Positions 38,951 through 47,680 of a stretch of DNA of 64,000 nt are shown one piece after another. Below the pieces are notes generated by a model that ran no database searches, had not been told where the DNA came from, and was given only the letters and a program-made list of their open reading frames with translations. The translations under genes and the position numbers were made by a program. Numbering within the stretch: position 1 is the first letter of the stretch; the number at the start of each line of letters is the position of its first letter. Source of the DNA: JAMOQA01 sp964420365 (GTDB lineage Bacteria; Acidobacteriota; Polarisedimenticolia; J045); assembly GCA_964420365.1 (NCBI GenBank), contig CAYQTA010000005.1, forward strand, positions 62,001 through 126,000, in the 5' to 3' direction.

Positions 38951-39979
38951 ATGAAGCGATTGCTGGTGCTGGCGTTCCTCGTCGCGTTCGGGCTCGTCCC
39001 GGCGCTGGCGTCGGACGGACCGTGGCTCGTCGTCGCCAGTCCCAACGACCGGCTCGTCACCGCCGTGGACCTCTCCTCGGGGGAGATCGTCGGCCAGGAG
39101 GAGATGGGTCAGCTCCCGGTGGGCGTCGCGGCGGTCGGCCGCCGGGTCGCGATCAGCGACTTCTACGGCGGCGAGCTGAAGGTGTTCTCGGGGCAGGAGA
39201 CCGGTGACTTCATCGGGATCCGGAAGGACACCATCGGGACGGCACCCGGCCTCCCGTACCCCGAGGGGATCACGCCGACGGGCGACGGAGCGTGGGCCCT
39301 GGTCACCGACGGCGGGAAGCGCGGGCCCGGGCCGGACGTCTCCCTCGTCCTCGTCGACCTGGCGTCCGGGAGGAAGGTCTCCGAGATGCCGTTCCCTTCG
39401 GTCTACGGCGTCGCCTGGGACCCGGCGAAGCGGGTCGCCTGGGTCCTCGACGGGTTCGAGATGATGCTGCGGGGAGTCTACCTCTGGCCGGACGGGACCT
39501 TCGAGGACACCGGCGTCGCGATCCCGCTGACCGGGACGGAGTACGGCGTGCGGTACGTCGCCCTCTACGCGATGGGGACGCGGGCCCTCGTCTCCCACAA
39601 GATGGACGGGAACGTGGAGGTCCTCGACCTCGTCGAGGGGAAGAGCCTCGGCCTCGTCGAGGTCGGCGGTACCCCGGGCGCGATCGCGGTCACCCCGGAC
39701 GGTTCGAAGGCCCTCGTCGCCGACTATTCCGGGAGCCAGTGGGCCGTCCTCGACCTCGCCGGCGAGATGCCGGTGGACACCGGCCTGCGGATCGGGAGTC
39801 CCTTCGGCGTGCCGAACACGTACGTCGGCACGAGGACGTTCTGCTTCGATGGGCCGCTGATGTTCTTCTCGGCGACCGACGGGGCGGTCGTCACGGCCCT
39901 CGACTGGACGTCCCTCGAGATGACCGGTCTCGCCTTCCCGGCCGGCATCTCCCCGGCGGGACTGGCGGTCGTGCACTGA
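38951..39979 (+). CDS. Exported YncE-like beta-propeller protein
   Basis: 342 residues. Signal peptide 1-20 (KRLLVLAFLVAFGLVPALA). Repeating blades with VVASPNDRLVTAVDLSSGE, GVAWDPAKRVAWVLD, VEVLDLVEGKSLGLVEVGG and AVTPDGSKALVADYSGS follow the YncE/surface-layer propeller pattern. No catalytic motif; likely a binding protein in the periplasm or outside. AAGGGGGAA precedes ATG 38951. A hairpin terminator follows. Confidence 0.8.
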   Translation: MKRLLVLAFLVAFGLVPALASDGPWLVVASPNDRLVTAVDLSSGEIVGQEEMGQLPVGVAAVGRRVAISDFYGGELKVFSGQETGDFIGIRKDTIGTAPGLPYPEGITPTGDGAWALVTDGGKRGPGPDVSLVLVDLASGRKVSEMPFPSVYGVAWDPAKRVAWVLDGFEMMLRGVYLWPDGTFEDTGVAIPLTGTEYGVRYVALYAMGTRALVSHKMDGNVEVLDLVEGKSLGLVEVGGTPGAIAVTPDGSKALVADYSGSQWAVLDLAGEMPVDTGLRIGSPFGVPNTYVGTRTFCFDGPLMFFSATDGAVVTALDWTSLEMTGLAFPAGISPAGLAVVH

Positions 39980-40002
39980 CGGATCCGCCGCCCGCGTGGG
40001 GA

Positions 40003-40030
40003 TGCGCCCGGCCCCCGCGGGCCGGGCGCA
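40003..40030 (+). terminator. Intrinsic terminator-like hairpin between convergent genes
   Basis: TGCGCCCGGCCC-CCGC-GGGCCGGGCGCA, 12 perfect pairs, then CGCTTTC. It ends the propeller gene and, being symmetric, may also serve holB from the other side. Confidence 0.6.
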
Positions 40031-40048
40031 CGCTTTCCCGGCTCAACC

Positions 40049-41131
40049 TCAACCGGCGATGGCGTGCCCGGCGAGAAGGAGCACCGCTCCCTCGAGTGCC
40101 AGGCGAGGGTTGCGGTGGATCGTGACGAGCTCCCGGCGGAGGGTATCGAGGAGGGCGGTGCGCGCGAGGGTCGGGCCCAGGAGCCGGGAGGCCGCGGGGG
40201 CGAGGGGGGCGAGGAACTCCGCGGTTGCAGGGTCGGTGGGCGGTGCTCCCTCGGCGAGGGCGGCGAGATCGCGCAGGAGGGCGAGGAGGAGGGCGAGGGC
40301 GGCCTCGGCCTCGGCGGCCGAGCCTCCCCAGCGATCGCCGGCCACCACGGCGAGGGAGGCGGCCCGGGCGGGGTCGCGGGCGAGCCGCCCCAGGATCTCC
40401 AGCCAGGCTTCCCGGTCCGCGGCCTGCCGTTCCGGGTCCAGGGCGAGGGCCCGGGCGACGGAGCCGCCGGCGAGGGCCGCGCGGCGGCGCGCCTCCTCGG
40501 GCGGAATCCCCCGGTCCTCGAGGATCTGCCGGATCGCCGGCCGGGGGAGCGCACGGAAGCGGACCGGCTGGAGCCGGGAGCGCACGGTGACCGGCAGGGT
40601 CCAGGGGGCCGAGGTCACCAGCACGAGCGCCGTCGTCGCGGGAGGCTCCTCGAGGACCTTGAGCAGGGAGTTCGCCGCCTCGCTGGTCAGCAGGTCCGCC
40701 GGCTCGATCACGTAGACCCGGCGGGCCAGCTCGAACGGGCGTTCCCGGGCGGAGAGGATCACGTCCCGGGCCTGGAGGATCGAGATCCGGGTGCGGCCGC
40801 GAGGGACCGAGACCAGGCCGATGTCGGGGTAGATCCGTGGAGCCTCCCGGGACGTCGTCGTTCCCTCGCGAAGCGCGGTCACCCCGTCGGCGGCGGTGAC
40901 GCGGGCGCAACCGGTGCAGCGGCCGCACGGATCCTCGCCGGGGCCGCGCACCGTGCAGGCGAGGGCGGCGGCGAGCCCGAGGGCGGCGGTCCGCTTGCCG
41001 ACCCCGTCGGGACCGTGAAACAGGAGGGGAGGGACGGGGTCTCCGGGCACGACGTCGGCGAGGGGACGGAGGAGCCGGAGGGCGGCCTCCTGTCCGCGGA
41101 GCGCCGAGAGCGGGATCCACCCGGTGCTCAC
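40049..41131 (-). CDS. holB: DNA polymerase III delta' subunit (clamp loader)
   Basis: Clamp-loader AAA+ subunit. 360 residues. GQEAALRLL, Walker-A-like LLFHGPDGVGKRTAAL, a zinc module with CGRCTGC, RISILQARDVILSARERPFE, EPADLLTSEAANSLLKVLEEP and the SRLQPVRF sensor are typical. The GKR(T) P-loop is close to consensus, so ATP binding is possible even though delta' is usually inactive. GTG start overlaps the tmk stop; tmk-holB is a common pair. Confidence 0.9.
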   Translation of the reverse strand: MSTGWIPLSALRGQEAALRLLRPLADVVPGDPVPPLLFHGPDGVGKRTAALGLAAALACTVRGPGEDPCGRCTGCARVTAADGVTALREGTTTSREAPRIYPDIGLVSVPRGRTRISILQARDVILSARERPFELARRVYVIEPADLLTSEAANSLLKVLEEPPATTALVLVTSAPWTLPVTVRSRLQPVRFRALPRPAIRQILEDRGIPPEEARRRAALAGGSVARALALDPERQAADREAWLEILGRLARDPARAASLAVVAGDRWGGSAAEAEAALALLLALLRDLAALAEGAPPTDPATAEFLAPLAPAASRLLGPTLARTALLDTLRRELVTIHRNPRLALEGAVLLLAGHAIAG

Positions 41132-41796
41132 GCCTCCTCCGGGACCGGGGCGATGCCGGGGAGCAGGTCGGCGAGGGCGGCGACCACGCCGCGGTGCACG
41201 TCCGCTACCCCGGGGGCGGCGTCGACGATCCGCACGCGTCCCGGTTCCCGCCCGGCGATCTCCCGGTAGCCGGCGCGGACGCGCTCGAAGAACGCGACGT
41301 CCTCGTCGTCGTAGCCGGGGGCGTCGGTCGTTCCCCGGCCCCGGGCGCGGGCGAGGGCCACTTCCACCGGCAGGTCGAGGAGGATCGTCCGCCGGGGGAC
41401 GAGGTCGAGGGGTGGGTGCCGGTGCAGGGCGTCGATCAGCCCCAGGGGACGCCCGCGCCCGTATCCCTGGTAGGCCCGGGTGGAGTCCACGTAGCGGTCG
41501 CAGACGACGACCGCGCCGTCGGCGAGGGCGGGGAGGACCACCGACTCGACGTGGTGAGCGCGGTCCGCCGCGTAGAGCCAGATCTCGGCGAGACCCAGGT
41601 GGCGCCAGACGTCCGGGTCCTTGAGCAGCGCCCGCAGTTCCGCGCCGACGCGGCCCCCGCCTCCCGGTTCCCAGGTCAGCGCCACCCGGTGGCCCGCCGT
41701 CTCCACGGCCCGGGCGAGGAGCCGCGCCTGGGTCGACTTGCCCGCGCCCTCGATCCCCTCGAGCGTGACGAAGAGTCCCTCGATCCGATGGTCCAC
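41128..41796 (-). CDS. tmk: Thymidylate kinase
   Basis: Phosphorylates dTMP to dTDP. 222 residues. P-loop TLEGIEGAGKSTQARLL, the EPGGGG segment in place of the usual EPGGT, CDRYVDSTRAYQGYGRG, and LLDLPVEVALARARGR (LID region with Arg) are present. The frame runs far upstream inside rnhB antisense; GTG 41796 is chosen because AAGGAG lies six bases ahead. Divergent from rnhB (57 bases). Confidence 0.93.
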   Translation of the reverse strand: MDHRIEGLFVTLEGIEGAGKSTQARLLARAVETAGHRVALTWEPGGGGRVGAELRALLKDPDVWRHLGLAEIWLYAADRAHHVESVVLPALADGAVVVCDRYVDSTRAYQGYGRGRPLGLIDALHRHPPLDLVPRRTILLDLPVEVALARARGRGTTDAPGYDDEDVAFFERVRAGYREIAGREPGRVRIVDAAPGVADVHRGVVAALADLLPGIAPVPEEA

Positions 41797-41840
41797 CCGG
41801 GTCTCCTTCCCGCGTCCCCTGGCGGGACGACGGGGGATTA

Positions 41841-41846
41841 TAGAAT
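41841..41846 (+). promoter_or_regulatory. -10-like TAGAAT seven bases before rnhB ATG
   Basis: GATTATAGAATCCCGCCG leads directly to the ATG at 41854, with no ribosome site. Another leaderless-type start. Confidence 0.4.
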
Positions 41847-41853
41847 CCCGCCG

Positions 41854-42510
41854 ATGAGCCCGATGCCGAGCCGGTCCCGCCGCGAGGCGCTGCGTTCCCG
41901 GGAGAGGGAGCTGCGCCGGGCGGGCTACGCCCGGATCGCGGGGGTCGACGAGGCCGGGGCCGGTCCGCTCGCCGGCCCGCTGGTCGCCGCGGCGGTCATC
42001 CTGCCCGCGGGCGCACGCCTCCCCGGCGTGGACGACTCGAAGCGTCTCGCCGAGGGAGAGCGGGAACGGTGGGCGGACCGGGTGCGACGGGTGGCGGTCG
42101 CCTGGTCGGTCGCCGAGGTGCCGGCCTCCGAGGTCGACGAGGTCGGGCCCTACCGGGCGGCGCTGCGCGGCATGTACCGGGCGATCGTCGCGCTCGATCC
42201 CCCCCCGGACTACGTCCTGGTCGACGCCCGGCGGATCCCGGGCCTCGGCGTTCCCCAGGAACCGGTCGTCGGCGGGGACGGGAAGCACCTCGCCATCGCC
42301 GCCGCGAGCCTGCTCGCCAAGACCCACCGGGACGCCCGGATGCGGGAGCTGGACCGGCGCTACCCCGGCTACGGGTTCGCGCGCAACAAGGGTTACGGCA
42401 CGTCCGAGCACCTGGCGGCGTTGCGCCGGCTCGGGCCCTCGCCGGAGCACCGGCGACGGTATGCCCCGGTACGGGACGTGCTGGGATTTCAGCCCCGGTT
42501 GTTCGACTAG
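41854..42510 (+). CDS. rnhB: Ribonuclease HII
   Basis: Removes RNA from RNA-DNA hybrids and single ribonucleotides. 218 residues. Acidic catalytic set: GVDEAGAGPLAGP (Asp, Glu), VLVDARRIPG (Asp) and KTHRDARM (Asp); also VDDSKRLAEGER and the C-terminal NKGYGTSEHLAAL. ATG 41854 has no Shine-Dalgarno and sits just after a TATAGAAT box; a second ATG (41863) is possible. Tail overlaps the rsmI tail by four bases. Confidence 0.94.
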   Translation: MSPMPSRSRREALRSRERELRRAGYARIAGVDEAGAGPLAGPLVAAAVILPAGARLPGVDDSKRLAEGERERWADRVRRVAVAWSVAEVPASEVDEVGPYRAALRGMYRAIVALDPPPDYVLVDARRIPGLGVPQEPVVGGDGKHLAIAAASLLAKTHRDARMRELDRRYPGYGFARNKGYGTSEHLAALRRLGPSPEHRRRYAPVRDVLGFQPRLFD

Positions 42511-43391
42511 CCGGCGACCTCCGGCAGCGCTCCCAGCCGCCGGAGCGCAGCCGCCAGCTCCGCCCGGGGACGGCCGGTCTCCCGGGCGAGGACGCGCAGG
42601 GCCCGCCGCGGGTCACCGTCCTCCCGGGCGAGGGCCCGGGCGAAGGCGGCGAGGAGCGGAACGTCTCCCTCGCCGCCGGGCACCGGGGTGTCCGCTCCGC
42701 TGCCGGCGACCACCAGGACGACCTCGCCGCGTACCCGGGCCCGGGCGGCGATCTCCCGGGCGAGTTCGCCGAGGGAGGTCCGCCGGACTTCCTCGTGGAG
42801 CTTGGTCAGCTCCCGGCAGAGGACGGCCTCCCGGTTCGCCCCGAGGATCTCGGCCAGGTCGGCGAGGGAGGCGGCGAGCCGGTGCGGAGCCTCCTGGAAG
42901 ACCAGCGTGTCCGGCTCGGGGGCGAGCTCCTCGAGCCGGCGGCGCCGTGCGCTCGCCCGGGACGGCAGGAACCCGGCGAACCGGAACCGGTCGGCGGGCA
43001 ACCCGGAGGCCGAGAGAGCCGCGACGAGGGCGGCGGGACCGGGGACCGGGGAGACCCGGATCCCCGCCCGGTGGGCGGCGGCGACCAGGCGCCAGCCCGG
43101 GTCGGAGATCGCCGGTGTCCCGCCGTCGGTCACCAGGGCGACGGTTGCTCCTTCCCGGAGGCGGGCGAGGATCTCCTCGACCCGGGCAGCCTCGTTGAAC
43201 CGGTGGCAGGAGACGAGTGCCGGCGCCTCGATGCCGAGGGCGTGAAGCAGCGTGCCCGTCCGCCGCGTGTCCTCCGCGGCGACCAGGTCCGCGCCGGCGA
43301 GCGCCTCCCGCGCCCGCGGCGACATGTCCCCCAGGTTGCCGATCGGGGTGGCGACCACGAGCAGGCGGCCCGGTTCAGGACGCGCGGCCAT
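42507..43391 (-). CDS. rsmI: 16S rRNA 2'-O-ribose C1402 methyltransferase
   Basis: Methylates C1402 in the decoding centre. 294 residues. LLVVATPIGNLGDMSPRA, AAEDTRRTGTLLHALG, CHRFNE, LVTDGGTPAISDPG, PGPAALVAALSASGLP and FAGFLPSR are the diagnostic family strings. ATG 43391 has CCGGAG six bases ahead. It lies just downstream of tRNA-Leu and its terminator. Confidence 0.96.
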   Translation of the reverse strand: MAARPEPGRLLVVATPIGNLGDMSPRAREALAGADLVAAEDTRRTGTLLHALGIEAPALVSCHRFNEAARVEEILARLREGATVALVTDGGTPAISDPGWRLVAAAHRAGIRVSPVPGPAALVAALSASGLPADRFRFAGFLPSRASARRRRLEELAPEPDTLVFQEAPHRLAASLADLAEILGANREAVLCRELTKLHEEVRRTSLGELAREIAARARVRGEVVLVVAGSGADTPVPGGEGDVPLLAAFARALAREDGDPRRALRVLARETGRPRAELAAALRRLGALPEVAG

Positions 43392-43412
43392 CGGGGACTC
43401 CGGGAAGGAGAA

Positions 43413-43434
43413 GGAAAACGCCCCGCGCGGGGCG
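43413..43434 (-). terminator. Intrinsic terminator after tRNA-Leu
   Basis: On the minus strand CGCCCC-GCGC-GGGGCG followed by TTTTCC, 23 bases beyond the tRNA 3' end and 20 bases before rsmI. It should separate the tRNA from rsmI. Confidence 0.65.
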
Positions 43435-43456
43435 GGGCGCCGGGCTCGCGAGGAAA

Positions 43457-43543
43457 TGGTGCCGAAGGCGAGACTCGAACTCGCACGGGCTTGCGCCCAC
43501 ATGGACCTGAACCATGCGCGTCTGCCAGTTCCGCCACTTCGGC
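43457..43543 (-). tRNA. tRNA-Leu(CAG)
   Basis: 87 bases including encoded CCA. Acceptor GCCGAAG pairs with CTTCGGC; discriminator A; anticodon arm CATGG-TTCAGGT-CCATG gives anticodon CAG, reading CUG; the long variable arm (TGGGCGCAAGCCC) is the class II feature of leucine tRNAs; the T arm has GTTCGAGTC. All arms pair. Confidence 0.96.
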
Positions 43544-43561
43544 ACCGGTCGGAACGCGGAC

Positions 43562-43590
43562 ATCCTAAGGTTGCTCCCCCGCGGGCGCAA
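43562..43590 (-). promoter_or_regulatory. Promoter of tRNA-Leu
   Basis: On the minus strand TTGCGC, a 17-base spacer, then TAGGAT, ending 18 bases before the tRNA. It lies inside the last codons of the upstream propeller gene. Confidence 0.55.
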
Positions 43591-44902
43591 GGCTTCCGCC
43601 GTTGTTTCCGCCCGCTCCTCCCTCCCCGGGCGGGAGAACGCGGATCACCCAGCAGGCGAGCCGGGTTTCCCGGTAGGGAGGATGCCGCACGGGGACGAGC
43701 AGCCGGTTCCCGGCGAGAGCGCCCCCCCGGAGGAAGACCGCCTCCCCGGGCCCGGCCAGGGTCCCCGCCGGTTCCCCGTCGGAGGCGCGCAGGAACCGGG
43801 CTTCCGGGGTCGCCTCCGGGAGGACGACGAGGAGGTCTTCCCGGTTCGAGACGAGGTGCAGGACCGGGGAGGCGACCCGGTGACCGATGGAGCGGCGCCA
43901 GAGCAGGTGCCCGTTCCGACGCAGGAAAGCGTAGACATGGGTGTCCAGGGAACCGACGACGAGGGTTTCCCCGAGGACCAGCGGCGGGGCCAGCACCCTT
44001 CCGCCGAGCACCTGGGTCCAGCGGCGGCGGCAGCGGAAACCACCGCGGCGGAGGCGGCGGCAGCGCCAGCGCGTGACCTCCCGGCCCCGCGCGGTGAAGA
44101 GACCCCCTCCCGGGCAGGCGGCCACGGCCCGGGGATCGAACCGCTCCGGCGCCCGCCGGGGGGCGGGGCGGCCGACCGGGAGGAGGCGCCGCGAGTCGCC
44201 CACGATCGCCGCCGGCCATCCGGCGACCAGGAGGAGGGGCGGGCGGATCTCCCCCGGGAGGACCGTCCGCTCGAGGGGCCGCCCCGCGGCGTCGAGCAGC
44301 TCGACGACGCCTTCCGCGAGGGGGACGAGCCAGCGGGGAGGAGAGGACCCCGGGAGGGGCAGGGGGGGGCCGACCGGCCTGCCCTCCAGTTTCCGCAGGA
44401 CGACCGGGCTCCCGTCGGCCAGGGCGAGCAGGGCGAAGGAGCCGTGCCCGTCCCGCCCGGGACCCGCCCAGGCGAGGGCCGGGCCGCGCGGGGTGGGCAC
44501 CGGTGCCGCGGCCGCGAGGCCGGCACCGTCGAAGCCGTCCGCCCGCCACGCCAGGGAGCCGTCCGCCGGGCGCCGGGCCTCGACCGCGCCGGGGAGGGGC
44601 ACGAGGACGAGGAGGCCATCGCCGCCGCGAGGCGAAGCCGTGGCGTTTCCGTCCGCCTCGGCGGGGGTGCAGGGACCGCACGTGCCCGGCGGAACCGGGG
44701 CCCCGGCGGGGTCGACGACGAGCAGCTCCCCGTCCGGGGCACCGGGAAGGACGATCTCCCAGGCGAGCTCCGCCTGCACGCGGGGCGGGGGCGGCGCCTG
44801 GCGCCGGAAGAGGGGGCCCTCGCCCGGAGCCGGGGCGACGGCCAGGGCGGCCGCGGCGGCGGCCGTGGCGAGGGCGGCGGCGACGGCGACGGAACGACGC
44901 AT
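43565..44902 (-). CDS. Exported PQQ-like beta-propeller protein
   Basis: 445 residues. Signal peptide 1-24 (RRSVAVAAALATAAAAAALA). Blade motifs such as GDGLLVLVPLPGAVEA, RPADGSLAWRADGFD, ETLVVGSLDTHVYAFLRRNG and HLLWRRSIGHRVASPVLH match PQQ/YVTN-type propellers without quinoprotein catalytic residues; one Cys pair (GTCGPC). ATG 44902 has no ribosome site; TATCCT lies seven bases upstream. Binding or BamB-like scaffolding is possible; function unknown. Confidence 0.72.
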   Translation of the reverse strand: MRRSVAVAAALATAAAAAALAVAPAPGEGPLFRRQAPPPPRVQAELAWEIVLPGAPDGELLVVDPAGAPVPPGTCGPCTPAEADGNATASPRGGDGLLVLVPLPGAVEARRPADGSLAWRADGFDGAGLAAAAPVPTPRGPALAWAGPGRDGHGSFALLALADGSPVVLRKLEGRPVGPPLPLPGSSPPRWLVPLAEGVVELLDAAGRPLERTVLPGEIRPPLLLVAGWPAAIVGDSRRLLPVGRPAPRRAPERFDPRAVAACPGGGLFTARGREVTRWRCRRLRRGGFRCRRRWTQVLGGRVLAPPLVLGETLVVGSLDTHVYAFLRRNGHLLWRRSIGHRVASPVLHLVSNREDLLVVLPEATPEARFLRASDGEPAGTLAGPGEAVFLRGGALAGNRLLVPVRHPPYRETRLACWVIRVLPPGEGGAGGNNGGSLAPAGEQP

Positions 44903-44909
44903 GCCTGGG

Positions 44910-44915
44910 AGGATA
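44910..44915 (-). promoter_or_regulatory. -10-like TATCCT seven bases before an ATG
   Basis: GCTATCCTCCCAGGC then ATG at 44902 (minus strand). Same hexamer and near-same spacing as at rarA. Confidence 0.35.
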
Positions 44916-44982
44916 GCGCGGCTCGGGAAGGCATGGCGGCAGGGTCGCGGGAGCGCGTTGCGGGACCCGGCCCGTTGACGTG

Positions 44983-45008
44983 GAAAACGTGGGAACGTTT
45001 TCTTGACA
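44983..45008 (+). promoter_or_regulatory. hsp20 operator-like palindrome with abutting -35 box
   Basis: GAAAACGT-GGGA-ACGTTTTC is perfect, eight-base arms (44983-44990, 44995-45002), directly followed by TTGACA (45003-45008). A weak CATGGA lies at a 17-base spacing. A second TTGAC lies just upstream at 44975. It does not match CIRCE, HAIR or the sigma32 consensus. Confidence 0.6.
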
Positions 45009-45173
45009 ACCGGGGACCGGGATGCCATGGAAATGCGCGGCCGGAAGGGGCGACGCCCCGGCCGGCCGGTCCGCCCGCGCGGGCACGACCCGGCGGCCGC
45101 TCCCTCCCTGGCGGGCCCGTCGGGCACGGCCCCCGCGGCCGGGCCAACCCGGTGCGAAAGGAGGTGAGGAACC

Positions 45174-45722
45174 ATGCTGTGGCCGATGACGGATCTCTTC
45201 GACGACGTGATGAACACGTTCCGCACGATGCAGCGGGAGATCGAGGAGACGTTCCGGCGGGCGAACCGCACCCTCGCGGCGGGCCGCGGGCTCCCCGCGG
45301 AGCGGCAGCTGACCGCCGGCTCGGCCGAGCATGAGGACCTCCCGCTCTGGGTCGGCTACCCGCCCATCGACGCCTGGGTCGAGAAGGATCGGCTCCACCT
45401 GCGGGCCGAGCTGCCCGGCGTCAACCCGGACGACGTCGAGGTGCTGGTCCAGGACGACCAGCTGATCCTCCGTGGCCGCCGCGTCTTCCACCGCGAGGAG
45501 GAGCGGCAGGAGGAGGGCCGGACCTGGATCGTCCGCGAGATGGGCGAGGGCCGGTTCGAGCGGAGGTTCCGGCTGCCCGAGGGGGTCGAGCCGGACAAGA
45601 TCGAGGCCCGTTACCACGACGGCATCCTCGAGCTGAACCTGCCGGTCAGCGAGAAGGTCCTGCCGCGACGGGTCCCGATCCAGCTCACCGAGGGGAAGGA
45701 GAAGAAGATCCACGCCGCCTGA
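45174..45722 (+). CDS. Hsp20/alpha-crystallin family small heat shock protein
   Basis: ATP-independent holdase. 182 residues. N-terminal arm 1-60 (FDDVMNTFRTMQREIEETFR), alpha-crystallin domain about 62-160 with AWVEKDRLHLRAELPGVNPD, VQDDQLILRGRR, EMGEGRFERRFRLPEGV and ARYHDGILELNLP, and a C-terminal extension with VPIQL (I-x-I/L-type anchor). An AAAGGAGGTGAGG ribosome site precedes ATG. The leader is about 130 bases, long for this window, and an operator-like palindrome lies upstream. Confidence 0.93.
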   Translation: MLWPMTDLFDDVMNTFRTMQREIEETFRRANRTLAAGRGLPAERQLTAGSAEHEDLPLWVGYPPIDAWVEKDRLHLRAELPGVNPDDVEVLVQDDQLILRGRRVFHREEERQEEGRTWIVREMGEGRFERRFRLPEGVEPDKIEARYHDGILELNLPVSEKVLPRRVPIQLTEGKEKKIHAA

Positions 45723-45812
45723 CGGCGCGCGGAGGCCTTCTCCGGCCCCCCCGGCGTTCCTCCGGGAGAACGACCCGCCCGGGACGTCTCCGGAACGCAT
45801 CGGGCGGAACGC

Positions 45813-45844
45813 CGCGGCGCCCGCGGGGCGCCGCGTTTTCTTGT
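45813..45844 (+). terminator. Intrinsic terminator after hsp20
   Basis: CGCGGCGCC, loop CGCGG, GGCGCCGCG, then TTTTCTTGT. Textbook form, 90 bases past the hsp20 stop and before aspS. Confidence 0.8.
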
Positions 45845-45897
45845 CCCCCGGGATCGGGCAGAATGGGCGGCGCCCCTTACCGAGGAGGAACCGCCCG

Positions 45898-47670
45898 ATG
45901 GACACCGATCTCGCCCGCCGCGTTCCCTGCGGCGAACTCGACCTTCCCGATGCCGGCCGCAGGGTCCTGCTCCTCGGCTGGGTCCACCGCCGCCGGGACT
46001 TCGGCGGCCTCGTCTTCCTGCAGGTGCGGGACCGCTCCGGCATCGTCCAGGTCGTCTTTCACCCGGAGGCGGGGGAGATCCACGCAATCGCCTCCTCCCT
46101 GCGGCCGGAGTCCGTCGTCCGGGTCGAGGGGGAGGTGATCCCCCGGTCGGACGAGACCGTCAATCCCGGGATGAAGACCGGGAGGATCGAGGTGCGGGCG
46201 GAGACCCTCGAGGTGCTCGCCGGGACCGACGAGCTGCCCCTCCAGCCGGCCGGCGCCCAGTTGCCCCACGAGGAGACGCGCCTGCGCTGGCGCTTCCTCG
46301 ACCTGCGGCGGGAGCCGATGCAGGAGGCGCTCCGGGTGCGCCACGAGGTGACCCGCGCGATCCGGGAAGCCCTCCACGCCGAGGGCTTCTGGGAGGTCGA
46401 GACGCCGATCCTGACGCGCTCGACCCCGGAGGGGGCGCGGGACTACCTGGTCCCCTCCCGGGTCCAGCCGGGGCGGTTCTACGCGCTCCCCCAGTCCCCG
46501 CAGCTCTTCAAGCAGCTCCTGATGGTCTCGGGCATCGAGCGGTACTACCAGGTCGCGCGCTGCTTCCGGGACGAGGACCTCCGCGCCGACCGGCAGCCGG
46601 AGTTCACCCAGGTGGACCTCGAGATGTCGTTCGCCTCGCCGGAGGACGTCCAGGCGGTCACCGAGAAGGTGATCGCCGCGGCGGCGTCGGTGGCCGGCTG
46701 GGAGATCGAGACGCCCTTCCCGCGGATCCCCTGGCGGGAGGCGATGGACCGCTACGGGGTCGACCGGCCGGACCTGCGGTTCGGGATGGAGATCGCCGAC
46801 CTGACGGCCGACGTGGCGGAGAGCCCCTTCGTCGTCTTTCGCGGCGCGGTGGAGGCGGGCGGGGTCGTCCGGGGAATCGCGGTTCCAGGAGGCGGCGCCT
46901 GGTCCCGCAAGCGGTTCGACGGCCTGACCGCCCGGGCGAAGGAGCTGGGGGCCGGGGGCCTCGTCTGGTTCCGCTGGACCGCCGAGGGGATGAAGAGCCC
47001 GGCCCTGAAGGCGCTGGGCGAGGAGGGGGCCCGCCGGGTCGCGGCGCTCTGCGGTGCCGGCGAGGGGGATGCGGCGCTGGTCGTCGCCGGCGACGTCGGG
47101 ATGGTTCGCCGGGTGCTCGGCGAACTGCGGGTCGAGATCGCCCGGGAGGAGGGGCTCGTCCCCGCGGGGCGCCACGCGTTCTGCTGGGTCGTCGACTTCC
47201 CGCTCCTCGAGTGGGACGACGAGGAAGGACGCTGGTTCGCCTGCCACCACCCGTTCACGTCTCCCGAGCCGGCCGACCTGGACCTCCTGGAGACCGACCC
47301 GGGGAAGGTCCGGGCCCGGGCGTACGACGTCGTCCTCGACGGGGTCGAGATCGGCGGCGGGTCGATCCGAATCCACCGCCCGGAGGTCCAGCAGCGGGTC
47401 TTCCGCGCCCTCGGCATCGACGAGGAGGAGGCCCGGGAACGGTTCGGGTTCCTCCTCGACGCCCTCCGCTTCGGGGCCCCGCCCCACGGGGGGCTCGCCC
47501 TCGGGCTCGACCGGCTGGTGGCGCTGCTGCTCGGGCGGGAGTCGATCCGGGACGTGATCGCCTTCCCGAAGACCACCTCGGCGAGCTGCCCCCTCACCGA
47601 TGCTCCCTCCCCGGTCGACCCGGCGCAGCTCGCCGAGCTCGGCCTCGCGATCGTCCGCGGGGAAGACTAG
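45898..47670 (+). CDS. aspS: Aspartyl-tRNA synthetase
   Basis: Class II synthetase. 590 residues, bacterial size. OB-fold anticodon domain (1-110: GWVHRRRDFGGLVFLQVRDR), motif 2 YYQVARCFRDEDLRADRQPE, FTQVDLEMSF, the bacterial GAD insertion (about 300-410) and motif 3 GGLALGLDRLVALLLG. Whether it also charges tRNA-Asn (non-discriminating type) cannot be read with certainty. GAGGAGG lies eight bases before ATG 45898; the frame extends 19 codons upstream but these overlap the terminator tail. Ten bases from the convergent gene. Confidence 0.97.
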   Translation: MDTDLARRVPCGELDLPDAGRRVLLLGWVHRRRDFGGLVFLQVRDRSGIVQVVFHPEAGEIHAIASSLRPESVVRVEGEVIPRSDETVNPGMKTGRIEVRAETLEVLAGTDELPLQPAGAQLPHEETRLRWRFLDLRREPMQEALRVRHEVTRAIREALHAEGFWEVETPILTRSTPEGARDYLVPSRVQPGRFYALPQSPQLFKQLLMVSGIERYYQVARCFRDEDLRADRQPEFTQVDLEMSFASPEDVQAVTEKVIAAAASVAGWEIETPFPRIPWREAMDRYGVDRPDLRFGMEIADLTADVAESPFVVFRGAVEAGGVVRGIAVPGGGAWSRKRFDGLTARAKELGAGGLVWFRWTAEGMKSPALKALGEEGARRVAALCGAGEGDAALVVAGDVGMVRRVLGELRVEIAREEGLVPAGRHAFCWVVDFPLLEWDDEEGRWFACHHPFTSPEPADLDLLETDPGKVRARAYDVVLDGVEIGGGSIRIHRPEVQQRVFRALGIDEEEARERFGFLLDALRFGAPPHGGLALGLDRLVALLLGRESIRDVIAFPKTTSASCPLTDAPSPVDPAQLAELGLAIVRGED

Positions 47671-47680
47671 CCGCTCTCCG

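Noticed and set aside
42507..46043. Minus-strand frame of 1178 codons spanning tRNA-Leu, the propeller gene and hsp20
   Set aside because: Only its last 294 codons (rsmI) look like protein; the rest crosses a tRNA, a terminator and genes in better frames.
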